In this document: positions 24,494 to 37,200 of the stretch, piece after piece
Layout: every line of letters begins with the position of its first letter
Position numbering within the stretch: the first letter of the stretch is position 1
NCBI RefSeq assembly: GCF_000321225.1
Contig: NW_004450276.1
Span: 3,900,937-3,964,936, forward strand
Reading direction: 5' to 3'
Length of the DNA: 64,000 bases
Source of the DNA: Odobenus rosmarus divergens
Taxonomy: Eukaryota > Chordata > Mammalia > Carnivora > Odobenidae
Position numbers and translations under genes: made by a program
Notes under the pieces: generated by a model
The model's input: the letters and a program-made list of their open reading frames with translations, nothing else
Database searches by the model: none
What the model was told of the DNA's origin: nothing

Positions 24494-25260
24494 TTCAATG
24501 AGATACCACCTCACACCAGTCAGAATGGCTAAAATTAACAAGTCAGGAAACGACAGATGTTGGCGAGGATGTGGAGAAAGGGGAACCCTCCTACACTGTT
24601 GGTGGGATTGCAAGCTGGTGCTCTGGAAAACAGTATGGAGGTTTCTCAAAAAGGAAATTGAGCTACAACCCAGCAATTGCACTACTGGGTATTTGCCCCA
24701 AAGATACAAATGTAGTGATCCAAAGGGGCACACACATCCCATTGTTTATAGCAGCAATGTCCACAATAGCCAAACTATGGAAAGAGCCTAGATGCCCATC
24801 AACAGATGAATGATTAAAGAAGATGTGTTATATGTATACAATGGAATATTATGCAGCCATCAAAAAACCCCCAAAATCTTGCCATTTGCAACGACGTGGA
24901 TGGAACTAGAAGATATTATCTAAGCAAAATAAGTCAATCAGAGAAAGACAGTTATCATATGATCTCACTGATAAGTGGAATTTGAGAAACAAGACAAAGG
25001 ATCATAGGGTAAGAGAGGGAAAAATGAAACAAGACAAAACCAAAGAGGGAGACAAACCATAAGAGACTCTTAATCTCAGGAAACAAACTGAGGGTTGCTG
25101 GAGTGGAGGGGGGTGGGAAGGATAAGGTGGCCGGGTGTTGGACATTGGGGAGAGTATGTATTATGGTGAGTGCTGTGAATTGTGTAAGACTGATGAGTCA
25201 CAGACCTGTTCCCCTGAAACAAATAATACATTATATGTTAATAAAAAAAAAAAAAAGAAC
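24494..25260 (+). mobile_element. 5'-truncated young L1 3' end nested in older L1
   Basis: ORF2 C-terminal coding sequence (gagataccacctcacaccag...gttggcgaggatgtggagaa), a 3' UTR, and an A14-rich tail at about 25242-25258. TTGAATCAG flanks it at 24485-24493 and 25261-25269, consistent with a target-site duplication. Confidence 0.85.
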
Positions 25261-27410
25261 TTGAATCAGTAATCAAAAAACTCCCAAAAAACACAAGTCC
25301 AGGACCAGATGGCTTGAAGGTGAATTCTATAAAAAAATTAAAGAAGAGTTAATACCTACTCTTCTCAAACTATTCCAAAAAAATATATGCAGGAAAGATT
25401 CCAAATTCATTGGACAAGGCCAGCATTACCCTGATACCAAGACTAGATAAAGACACTACAAAAAAAAGCAAACTACAGGCCAATCTCTGTAATGAACACA
25501 GTTGTAGAAAACCTCAACAAATATTAGCAAATTAAATCTGATACATTAAAAAAATCATTCCCCATGATCCAGTGCAATTTATTTCAGCGATAAGAGCGGT
25601 TCAGTATTTACAAATCAATCAATGTGATCTATCACATTAACAAGAGCAAGGATAAAAACCATATAATCATCTCCATAAATGCAGGAAAATCATCTGAGAA
25701 AGTATGACATCCATTCATGATAAAAACTCTCAATAAAATGGGTTTAGAGGGAACATACCTCAACATGATCCAGGCCATAAATGAAAAAACACAGCGTTAA
25801 CATCATACTCTGTGGTGAAAAACTGAGAGCTTGTCCTCTAAGACCAGGAATAAAACAAGGATGTCCACTCTCACCAATTTTATTCAACAAATTACTGGAA
25901 ACCCTAGCCACAGCAATCAGACAAGAAAAGAAATAAAGGCATCCAAATTCATAACAAAAAAGTAAAATTTTCACTATTTGCAGATGACACGATACTATCT
26001 ATAGAAAACCATAAATACTTCACCAAAAAACTAGTAAAACTGATAAATGAATTTAGTAAAGTCACAGGATACAAAATTAACATACAGAAATCTACTGAAT
26101 TTCTATACACTAATAATGAAGTAGCAGAAAGAGAAATTAAGAAAACAATCCCATTTACAATTGCACCAAAAATAATAAAATACCAAGAATGAACTTAACC
26201 AAGGTGAAAGATCCTTACTCTGAAAACTCTTAACAAATTCATGAATGAAATTACAGATGACAGAAAGAAATGGAATGATATTCCATGCTCATGAATTGAG
26301 AGAACAAATGTCCATACTACGCAAAGTAATCTAGACTTAAAGCAATCACTTTCAAAATAACATCATTTTTAACAGAACTAGAATGATCCTAAAATTTATA
26401 TGACACCACAAAAAACCCCAATAGCCACGGTCATCTTGAAAAAGAAGAAAACTGGAGGTATCACAACCCCAGATTTCATGATATACTACAAAGCTCTAGT
26501 AATCATGACAGTATGCTACTGGCACAAAGATCAATAGAACAGAATAGAGAGCCCAAAAATAAACCATGCTTATATGGTCAATTAACCTATAACAAAGGAG
26601 ACAAGAATATGCAACTGGAAAAAGACAGTCTCTTCAATAAATGGTGCTGGGAAAACTGGACAGTTACATGCAAAAGAATGAACCTGGACCACTTTCTTAT
26701 ATCATACAAAAAAATAAACTCAAAATGGATTGAAGATCTAAGTGTGAGACCTGAAGCCATCAAATTTGTACAGGAGAAAATAGGCAGTGCTTTTTTTGAC
26801 ACATTTTTCTGGATGTCTCCTCAGGCAAAAGAAACAAAAGCAAAATTAAACTACTGGGATTGTATCATAAAAAAGGCTTTTGCACTGCAAAGGAAATAAC
26901 TGACAAAACAATAAAGTAACCTACTGAGTGGGAGAAGATATTTGCAAATGACACATCTGATAAGGAGTTAACATCCAAAATATATCAAGAACTTTTATAA
27001 CTCAACTTCCAAAAATAATCTGGTTAAAAATGGGCAGAGGATCTTACCTCAGTGTCAGGTCATGACATTTTTCCCAAAGGAGATATCCAGATGGCCAACA
27101 GACACATGAAAAGATGCTAAACACCATCTAATCATCAGGGGAATGCAGATCAAAACCACAATGAGATATCACCTCCACCTAGCAGAATAGCTAAAATAAA
27201 AAAAAGACAAGAAATAACAAGTGTTGAGGAGGATGTGGAGAATGAGGAACCCTCATACACTGTAGGTGCTAATGCAAATTGGTACAGCCACTGTAGAAAA
27301 CAGTATGGGGGTTCCTCAAAAAATTAAAAATAGCATTACCCTATGATACAGTAATTCCACTAGTGAGCATTTATCCAAAGAAAACAAAAACACTAATTTG
27401 AAAAGATATA
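25261..27410 (+). pseudogene. L1 ORF2, plus strand, many stops
   Basis: Continues the older L1 through the reverse-transcriptase and C-terminal regions. The frame at 26513-26899 (128 aa) gives [20 protein letters not shown] and PQAKETKAKLNYWDCI, the ORF2p C-terminus. It is dead through stops and small deletions. Confidence 0.85.
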
Positions 27411-27870
27411 CATATCTCTACGTTTACTGCAGCATTATTTACAACAGCCAAATTATGGAAGCAACTCAAGTGTCCATCATAGATTAATGAGTAAAGAATA
27501 TGTGATATATGGGCACCTGGGTGGTTCCATCAGTTAAGCATCTGACTCTTGATTCAGCTCAGGTCATAATCTTAGGATTGTGAGATCAAGTCCCACGTCA
27601 GGCTTTGCACTCAGTGTGGAGTCTCTTTGGGATGCTGTCTCCTTCTCCCTAAAAAAAAAAAAAACGCTCTCTCTCACTCTCTCTAAATAAAATCTTAAAA
27701 AAAAAAAAATGTGACACACACAATGGAATATTTCTCAGCCATAAGGAAGAAATAACTCTTCCCGTTTGCAGTAACATGGATGGATCTAGAGAGTATAATG
27801 CTAAGTGATATAAGTCTGTCAGACAAATACCATGTGATTTCACTCATATGTGGAATTTTATAAACAAAAC
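27411..27870 (+). repeat. Inverted arm B: L1 3' UTR plus SINE
   Basis: In-line part of the older L1 3' UTR. Nearly identical in reverse complement to 23941-24400. Confidence 0.9.
27511..27709 (+). mobile_element. CAN-SINE in arm B, with internal A14 run
   Basis: Same insertion site as the SINE in arm A (tgtgatatat/tgtgacacac flanks). In place of the 16-nt pyrimidine-rich segment found in arm A it has A14 at 27651-27664. Confidence 0.92.
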
Positions 27871-28135
27871 AAAGAAAAAAAGAGACCAAGAAATAAGACT
27901 CATACATACAGAACAAACTAATGGTTGTGAGTGGGAGGTGGGTGGGGAATGGGTGAAATGAAGGGCATTAAGAGTACACTTATCTTAAAAAAAAAAAAAA
28001 AAAGAGTACACTTATCTTGATAAGCACTGAGAAATGTGTAGAATTTTTTGAATCATTATATTGTATACCTGAAAACTTAATACTGCATATTTTTCATATC
28101 TGAATTAAAAACCAAAACCAAACGTAACAAAAAGA
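27871..28135 (+). mobile_element. End of the older L1 3' UTR
   Basis: L1 3' UTR (tggttgtgagtgggaggtgg, ttgtatacctgaaaacttaa) ending in an imperfect A-rich tail near 28100-28135. It contains the poly(A)-only insertion at 27987. Confidence 0.75.
27971..28018. repeat. Poly(A)-only insertion flanked by a 16-bp duplication
   Basis: AGAGTACACTTATCTT occurs perfectly at 27971-27986 and 28003-28018, separated by nothing but 16 A residues. Confidence 0.95.
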
Positions 28136-28589
28136 AGAGCTTACAATCTACATTGCCATTCAGGATCCTGGGAGCTTCCTGCCCAATATCCATCTTCCTA
28201 TCACCCATATGGGATACAGGTCACCCCAGTAATGAAAATGATTTTTTCCATGAACTGAGCAAGATGAGGGCTCAGAATAAGATTTAATGATATTTTAAGA
28301 AATTAAAGAAATGCATCATTCCTTGCATGCCAGAATGTGTGATCAAAGATTTAGATCTGCAGCAATACCAATGTGTCACAGAATACTGGATAACTGCATT
28401 TTCCTTGGTGCCAATTTTTTATATACTTGATGAATTCTTCTCAGATCTCCAGCCTGCAATCATGGTCATTAGCAGACACCAATCTTGATATCATCAATTA
28501 AGGCAGTTATTATGGATCTGTGGTTTCATCAGGGAAAAAAAATGACATCTTCAATCTATTACTATCAAGAAGATCTTACTCATCTATTA
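28136..28589 (+). other. Unique intronic sequence
   Basis: No repeat or exon recognised. Confidence 0.5.
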
Positions 28590-28735
28590 ATTCTTTAATT
28601 ATTTCTTATGTGCTTGAAATAGACCAATGTGGATACAAACATGAATGAGAAGCAGTCTGGACTTAAAGGAGTTTGTAATCTAGTGAGAAAGATATACACA
28701 AAGCTTCTAAGTGAAATACAATTTTGTGCTAGAAT
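28590..28735 (+). mobile_element. L2 LINE 3' fragment (probable)
   Basis: Order of motifs fits L2: attatttcttatgtgcttga, then gatacaaacatgaatgagaa and ggagtttgtaatctagtgag. Diverged. Confidence 0.5.
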
Positions 28736-28744
28736 GCACACATG

Positions 28745-29400
28745 TATTAGGATTCTCTAGAGAAAGAGAAATGATTAGATAGATATTCTGTTGTTTCTCT
28801 GTGTATGTGTGTGTGTATATATATATCTTTATCTTAATATATTAACACGTATAATATAGAATATTGACAAATTATATATATTAATACATTTTGATAGAAG
28901 GTACCTTAAGATAAACATATTTCTATAAATAAGATATTATATCATACTTACATAATATTAATTATAATTTAAAATATTAATATATTGAAATAGCAGTTTA
29001 TTTTAAAGAATTGGCTCATATAATCGTGGGGGCTGGCAAGAATGAAACTTGTAGGGCAGGATGCTAAGTTGGAAATTCAAGCAAGAGTTGATGGTGCTGG
29101 GTTGAGTCCAAAATCCACCAGGCAAATATATCAGGCTAGAAACAAAGGTAGTATTTCTACACCGTAGCCCTGAGGCAGAATTCCTTCTTCCTCTGGAAAC
29201 CTCAATCTTTGCTGTTAAAGCCTTGAAATGATTGAAAGGCCCACCCACATTATGGAAGGAATCTGCTTTACTTAAACTTGGCTGATTGTAAGTGTTAATC
29301 ATACCTAAAAATACCTTCACGGCAACATCTAGACTAGTGTTGGGTAAACAATTGGGCATTATAGCCTAGCCAAGTTGACACATAAAGTTAATCATCACAA
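28745..29400 (+). mobile_element. Ancient interspersed repeat with internal AT-rich expansion
   Basis: Starts gtattaggattctctagaga and ends agccaagttgacacataaag...aatcatcaca, the two ends of a common mammalian repeat that I cannot name with certainty. Between them, ttaaagaattggctcatata and cccacccacattatggaagg are in the expected order. A TG/TA-rich stretch (28800-28985) has expanded near its start. Confidence 0.5.
28800..28830. repeat. TG/TA simple repeat
   Basis: tgtgtatgtgtgtgtgtata followed by TA units. Confidence 0.85.
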
Positions 29401-32400
29401 TATGTGAACAAGTTGTCATATTAACACAACCAGTGAGAATATTCAAAAAGAACCCTAAATTTCACTCCTGCAGATCTGTGTTGGACAGTCTGTACCATGG
29501 GGGCTATGGAGAGATCTCTCAGACAAATACTGTTTGCATTACACCACAGCCTGGCAGCCACTTCTTTTTCTCTCATTTCTGTCCTTCAATTTTATACTTT
29601 CCCTCTGTCTCTGCTTTCCTTCCCATCTACACATTCTCCATGGGAGATGTCATTCATCTCCAAGGTTTTATGCTGTCTGTATGTTAATGGCTTCAAAACA
29701 TCTTTCTCTTACTGAAATTCTGTCCAAGATCCAGATCCATACTATGCTTTCAACCATTTCCTAGACTTCTACATAGAATTGTTTTCTAGATTCACAGACT
29801 TTAACATATAAGATATTAGTATCTGTCATTTCCATATTCTGTAACCTACCTTTGAGGTCCCAGAAATAAGGGTAACTTCATTATTTAAGATGAGAAGCTT
29901 AGACATAACTGTTTATATCACCCTATCTGAACACACCAGGACTCTTAGTTGACACTAACTCCTCTAGCAGAAGATTCACAAGAAACTGAGGAAACTGGCT
30001 ACATTCCTCGAATAAGAGGCTCCTAGCTGTCGAAGACTACCAGTAATTGGGGTCATCAAACACAACCCACTGAGGCCTGTAATGAAAGCAGAACCCTTTA
30101 TACTGCCATCACCCAATCTTTCATCTGTCTGGTCTACCCTAAGGAAAGGACTGGAAAGAAAAGAGGAAAAGGCATTCTTGGAGTCATTGTCTTTGCGGTA
30201 GTGCAGTATTTATGGTAAGAAATTTTACCTCTTTCCAACAAAGAAGGGGAAGGATATACCATCACCAGCACTACCCAGCACCAAATGATGGGAGGCCCCC
30301 AAGAGAATCAACAGTTCAGATTGGTGATGTCCAGAAAAAAAAAAAGGTGAAAAATCTGCAAAATCTGCTTCCTGGTGCTCATTAGAGCAAAGTGTAGAAA
30401 AAAAAAAGTTCTTAGGAGTATTTGACACATGTACCCTTTTTTCAGACAGACATAAAGATAATTTTTGGTTTATCGTTCTGAAAATAGATAGCCATGGGAG
30501 TATTCTGTATTCACTGGCCTTAAAAGATCTGTGGTATAATATACCAGGGGTATATATACTGGGGTCAGTAAGAGGACAGGAAAGGGTGGTGGGGATTTAG
30601 CTGCATCCCAGTTTTGCACGATCCTCCAAAGGAATGAAAGAGAACCTAAGCTTCCTTCTTCAGGGCATCTGAAGAAGCACAGAGAACAGAGACAAATTGG
30701 AGTTGTACGGCTGTTCAGGCAGCTGCTAGTTTAAGTGAGGCAATGCCTCTCCTGGAGAGGGCATTGGGAGCCAGACTGACCTGAAAGCTGATATAGCTGC
30801 CTTTCTTCTATTTAATGACAGAAGGGGCCCAATGAAGCAGATTTGTACATACACACAAAATCCATACACTATTACCATGGAGTTCATGACAGGAGAAGTC
30901 CGCCAAAAAAGTCAGAACTATACAGATGCACTGTGTAAACAGTGACGGGTGGGAGGAGGGGCTCCCGACTAATGATAGCTAACTAGACAGTAGGAATATT
31001 CCAGCCACCCATATGCCCCTCTTCTCATTGTCTACACCAGAGTTAAGCCTCAAGATAAGGGGTGGGGATGTTTCCAAGCCACATCATGACCCTCATCCTC
31101 TTCCTCACCCTAAGCAGTACTTACGGTCAAGTGTCGAGTCTGAAATGGAGAAGGAACAGCACACAAACTGAGGTCAGAATCTGGTAATACTTGGCATCTT
31201 TCAAGTGGATTGGATTACCTTTTAATCATTAAAAACTAACTTTTGATCATTAAAAGTGGTAATATAGCTATGAAATTTGCCCAAGATATGTGAACTGGAC
31301 CAAGAATGAGGGATGATTGATAGAACATGGTAGAAATAAAGAACTGTAAAAGAAGAAAGCACTTTGATGTTTTTAAATTACCTTCTTGGAATAGATCACT
31401 CAATCAGGTACCCAAATGTTAGTCTCTACTTCCTAGAAGAGGCAGGCAAGCTCCAACACTTGAGGTTCCAGACAGTATCTCTGTCTGTGACCGTCTGATT
31501 TACCTCCCTGTCTACTTCCCTCTCTCTAGTACCTTCTCTTCTGACTTCTAAAATCTCAAAAGGTTTTATTCCCTATTACTGCCCAACACAAATATCACTC
31601 AAGACTGTATTCTCAGTCTTGTTAATGATCTCCTGAATTGCTCACTACACATCCTGCCCCAGAGGCCACAATGATGAAGTTCTCATTTGTGGGACTGAGG
31701 AGAGGAGCCCCTCAAAGGAACCAGATAGGCCAAAACTTGAGCTGCCCCCATTCTCTCTACCAGGGGTCTCCTGACTACAGGATGCTTACCTTAGGTCTCA
31801 GAGACTTCTCAAAGGTATGCAGCATAAGTAGTTTCAAGGAGACATTCAAATTTAACATATTTTTCTCATTGAAAAAGGTACATCTGGCCTGCTGCTTTCC
31901 CTTTCTCATTTCTTCTTTCACAGGTGTCCCCTCTACCTCACACCTATCCTCAATCTCATCAAAATAAATTATAAGGGGGAGGACAGAAGAACACCCCCTA
32001 GAGGCCAAATAGAGGCATGATCTGAGAATACAGCCCCACAAAAGGGATTCATGTACTAAGATACTTGAATTAAGATGTATTGAAAGGGGAGGCAGGAGAG
32101 GAATCTTTTGCCAAGTTACTTCTCTCTCTCTCTCCCCCTCTCTCCTTTCCCACTCAGAACTTGAAAATTAATTGAGATGATTGCCATGGAACACATTTTA
32201 ACATATCTATTTGAGTTGAACAATGAAGCCAGTCTTTTTCTGAAAATTAAGTTTGATCTGAGCAGACAGCAGGACTGACTTTTGTCAGATTTCATGGCAG
32301 ACAAATTCCATAATTTTAAGGAACTCACATATTTCAGAAATTATGTCCTTTGCAACCACTAAACTTCCAATAAAAATTCTAGATGTTAACTTAAAAATAT

Positions 32401-34083
32401 AAAAGGAGAGGCATAGTTGTTTTTTCTAAATTATTTTAGGGAAACTCAAATGGCAATGTTCAAAGACCACTGCACCAAGTTTAACTTTCCACCATCCCCA
32501 CCCTTCCACCCCCTACTCTTTGGAAAAGTTCTCACCATTCCCCCAAAACACATGGCTTCCCACACCCGCTGCCTGACAGAGCTATCCAAACCCACATATT
32601 TTTGATACCAAGCAAAAACATCCTGGCTTCCCTTCAGGTTTAGTCACTGAGCTGTCAGAATGCTGTCCTCAGGAAGACAGTTTCAACACTATTATGTAGT
32701 ATTATTACTTAACTGTTTCCATATTAACCAGTCGTTTTCTCATGTCCCCAGTATCTAGCTCTGAATGCATAATCGGTATTCACTATGTGACTACTGAAGA
32801 CTAGCTATACTTTATTGACCATTATTGTTTCTGAGCAGCACCAAAAACATGGCTTATGTCTAGAGATTACATTTAAATAATAATGTTGCACATCAAATTT
32901 TTAAGTCTTTTGATTCACCCTGAAAATAATATCAAAATTGAAATATACAGGAATTAACGCGAGGAAATTTGTTACTCTCTCTAAATAAACCTTAAGATTT
33001 TTCATTAGATTTTGTAAAAAGGATCTGTAGCATAAGAAGCCCTTCAGTGACTTAAGAGAAACTTTTACTATTTTTTTAAAAAACCATAGGATGGAGCACT
33101 GCATGCTCAGACAATGCTAAGCACAGCAATAAGCTTCTTAAAGTTGTTTTTAGAGATCTGTTTCCTAGATTTTATTATACATCCTGTGACCCTTCTGTTA
33201 GCTACTTGCTACCATATATATTAGTGAGGACTCTTTGACTGGAGGGGAAGAAAGCATCTCAAGCTAGCTTAATCAAAATAAAGAATTTAGTGTAAAAATG
33301 TACATTTCCCAGAGTTCAAAGATAACATTGAATGAGGTTGGGAAGGGCTAGACCCATTGGTATTCTTCATCTGCCTCTCATCTCTGCTGCTTTTTGCTTC
33401 TGTGTTTGGTGATTCTCTCTCTGAACATGTATTTCCTCTACTCCCATCTTTATAACAAAATGGTGCTACAAAATGGGTGTTAGTTACCCATTACGTCTTT
33501 AGGCATGTCTTTTTGTCCCCATTATTTATTCCAAAGGAAAACCTACTGATTAGCCCACTTGGGGGTCAAGATCCCATTTCTGGTCAAATCACCTATGGGA
33601 GAGATTTGGGGTAGGATCAATATGCAAACATTGCTGCAGAGACTCTATACAAGCAAGGCACTGTAGTGTGGGGATGGAGGTCATCATGAAAAGTCTCTGA
33701 AAAGTATCTAGTACCCCTCTCCCCATGGCCCCAAATCCACCAGACTGTAACTCATGCCAGTTTAGAGGAAGGTAACAAATACGGCAGTCTTCTAGAGTTG
33801 TTTCAGTAATCAAAATGATGCGATGTGATCATCAAACATATACCCAGAAATGAAGAATAAAGGATACAAATAAATAGTGGACTATTTATTCTTACCTTAC
33901 CTGAAGCCATATAATACACACTGCTTTTCTATTTTAGATTATATCTTCTTTGCCTGGGGAAAAATAGGCAATAAATGGCTGTTTATTATTCTGCACTGTG
34001 GCAGTTACTCCTGAAGGATTGTGTTAATTTAATAAAAGTTTAATCATATTTCATTTAGTTACGCTAAGAAATAAGTTATGTCC
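29401..34083 (+). other. Unique intronic sequence, 4.7 kb
   Basis: No SINE, L1 or exon was recognised over this stretch, apart from a CT-rich run at about 32121-32150. Open frames such as 31638-31967 lack splice context. The low repeat load compared with its neighbours is notable but ordinary. Confidence 0.5.
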
Positions 34084-34281
34084 AGGCACCTGGGTGGCTC
34101 AGTTGGTTGGGCGACTGCCTTCGGCTCAGGTCATGATCCTGGAGTCCCGGGATCAAGTCCCGCGTCGGGCTCCCTGCTCAGCAGGGAGTCTGCTTCTCCC
34201 TCTGACCCTCTTCCCTCTCGTGCTATCTCTCATTCTCTCTCTCTCAAATAAATAAATAAAATCTTAAAAAAAAAAAGAAAG
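34084..34281 (+). mobile_element. CAN-SINE, young copy
   Basis: Begins aggcacctgggtggctcag. AAGTTATGTCC at 34073-34083 and 34282-34292 is the target-site duplication. Confidence 0.95.
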
Positions 34282-34292
34282 AAGTTATGTCC

Positions 34293-37200
34293 ATGTGAGG
34301 ATTTTTTTTAAGTTTGCATCTGGAAATTTCTAAATAATTTCATAGGATCGTAAGTGTGTGCAACAGTGGAAAGACTGTGGAGTAGGAAATTTTACGACCT
34401 GAATGTGATCTTGGGAATGCTTCATGATTCAACTCCACAAACATTTATTTAAGATTTCCTATGTGCTAGTCTTGAGAGAGCTCGAAAATATATAAGATGA
34501 TACCCCGCTTTCTGACTCATAACATATGTTTAACTATGATGAGTGTAAAAGTAAAAATGTAAACCAAAATATTCTGGGGGTAAAGTGGAAGGAAAGGATA
34601 ATCAAGAGAATGACTGGTGTTTATATTCCGAATAAGAAAGAAGGTGCTTAGGATCTCCACAGCTGACCCAGCTGCCTATAACCCCCATGGGAGTCACAGG
34701 TGTTCTTGTTGTTTGAGATGCTTGAATGAGTGGCCCTGGCCCCCAAATAAAGTTCACTATCCCTCTCATACTATATTCTCTCTACCAGACCCTTTGCCAC
34801 TGCAAACACCTTGTGTAATAATGTGGAGCTTTGGAGGCAGAAGTGTAGCTACTTTTTCTACTTCAAGATCCCTGGAAAGGCCTAACTTGGGCCCAGCAAT
34901 GAATATTTATCCTTAGCAAAAACCAAAACCTCACTTTGTGTCTCAAGGCACTCAGCGGCTTTTGCAGCTACAGCGTCACTAGTGAGCCTGCCCTAATTCC
35001 AGAAATGAGTACTTCACTTAGACAACAACCACTAGTAGCAACAACCAAGGTTGTCTCATAATGCTGGCAAACTTTTGCTCTCTCCATGTGTGTGCATTTG
35101 CCCACAAGAAATACAGCTGTTAAAATCTAGTAACCTCACTCTCCCGTCTCAGTCCCTTTGTATATCAGAGCCATGCTCTGCCAATCTTGCTAAATGTCTG
35201 CTTTGAGCTAGAAAAGAAAGGGAAATTGAGAACAGGGTTTCAAAATCCTGCCCTTAGAAATGGTATTGGACCACATGTGATTCCTCCCCCTCCTCTCTCT
35301 TCTCTATTTTAAAGAGAAGCCTACGCCACCTGTTCCCTGATACTTTCCCCCTAATCCTAATCTTTGTGTTCTTGTCCTGAAATGGCAGAAAAGGCCCATA
35401 GAGGAAAAAGAGCCTTTGTGTCAAGACAGTTACGTTTCTGCTCCTCTCCTAAGAGTCCCACTCCCTACCCTGTGGCCGGGGATTGCATGAAGCCAGATCT
35501 CTCATCTGAGTGGGGTGAGTCATACACAAGGCAAGTCTTGAAACATCACATGGAGGCATTCTAGGGAGCTAGCAATTCACATGGACGGATGAAGAGGGCT
35601 ACAAAAGGGAGGGAGCATTTGTATGGGGACCTGAAGGACAGAGAAACCAGACAAAGATGAGCAAAGGGGCTTCAAAAAAATAAAATGTGGACGCTCATAG
35701 TTTCAAAAATGGCTAACACGGCTATAGAATATGGGAGGGTACACAATACATTACACTTTGTAAAGTACATTGTAGGGAGGTGATTAGGATTTTGAATGCC
35801 TACTCAGGAGATTTCAACTCACTCAAGAAAAAAAAAGAGCTGAGTGCTGGCGATTTCCTGTCTGTCCCCTCAGGCCTACCCTCCACTCTTTCCCACTAAA
35901 CAGGGTGGAGAAGAGGGTAAGGTTGATTTGGAGACTTGGCCTTCATCAGTTGCATTAGTGGGATCCCCTTGTCGTCTGAATCCATGTTATGTCTGGCCAA
36001 AGTGGGGTACCTTGAGGGAGGAGAAAGAGAAGGGCTGGGTATTCATAACCCTGGCTACTTCCTGCAGTGAAGTTGCAGCTGGCTGCTAGAAGTGACAGGA
36101 CTGTTAAAAGCCCCTCTGCACACTACGGCTACCTTCTCCTATATCCCTCTCCTTCCCCCTTCCAGCCTAGGGTGGTAACAGGCCTGATGACTGGCCCAGG
36201 CTACTGCACCATCTCTTACTGTTCCTCTACATTCTGGCCATACCTTTGCAAACTTTCACTTTATCAAACATTCAATTTTACAATCTGAGTATGTCAGCTC
36301 TTTCCTGCTAGGGCCTTAATGATAAAAGCCAGGAGAAAAAAAAAAAAAGACCCCCCCCCCCATCATGTCTGTGTTTAAAAAACAAAAAAAAAACAACCCC
36401 CCCCCCAACACACACACAAAGGCAGAGCATGAGAATAGATTAGAAAAGATCTAATCTTTTAGGACATAAGCCTACTCAAGAGGTTTAGAAGAGAGATTAT
36501 AAATTCTTGAATCTGGATAGTGGCTGAATGCCTTAATATAGGAGATGAGAAAAAAACAATTGTCAAAGTTGATTTGAGGGTATTGTACTTAGGCAATTGC
36601 ACGGTTGATAATGCCCCTAAAAGAGATCCAAAAACCCAGGAGGAAAGATGGGTTTGGACAATAGAAAGAAAACTATTTTGATATTCTATATTTTCTTATG
36701 TATAAAATAAGGAAGTTGAACTCAGTTTTTCCCAAACTTCTATCATTTATAGGCTGTCCCCACAATTTAGGGCCTATGTATTATGTTTACTATTACTTTT
36801 ATTTATGTATTTATCTTTAAATAGATTTCTTTTTTTCTTAGCCTTCTCCTAAGAAATAGTATTCATGAAAGCATGGTTTTGATGTGCCATTCATATATTT
36901 TTGTTCTACCTTTAATAATATAAAATATAACTACAAAGTTAAAATGTTTATGTTGCCTAAATTACTCCTTCTTATAACCCATGTTACACCTTCTGCATTA
37001 TTTTAAAGTTTTCTCCCAGTTCCAAAACTGCATGATTCAAACAGAATATTGAACTTGGTTCTTTAGGCCCTGAGTATTCTCTGGTTGTCATGTAACTGCA
37101 TTACACCTTCAGATATTAGGGTGTCTTCAGTCTGACCGGTAGTGATCTACCTTTATATTTGCATGACAATTCCCTGCGATAGTTAATAGCTTACCAAAAA

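Noticed and set aside
26513..26899. 128-codon plus-strand frame as a possible gene
   Set aside because: It is the L1 ORF2 C-terminus ([14 protein letters not shown]) of a broken L1 copy.
29003..29359. 118-codon minus-strand open frame
   Set aside because: It falls within an ancient interspersed repeat with both ends recognisable, and there is no splice or domain support.
31638..31967. 109-codon plus-strand open frame in unique intron
   Set aside because: No domain, no matching splice sites in phase 2, and an overlapping minus frame is equally open, so it is likely chance.
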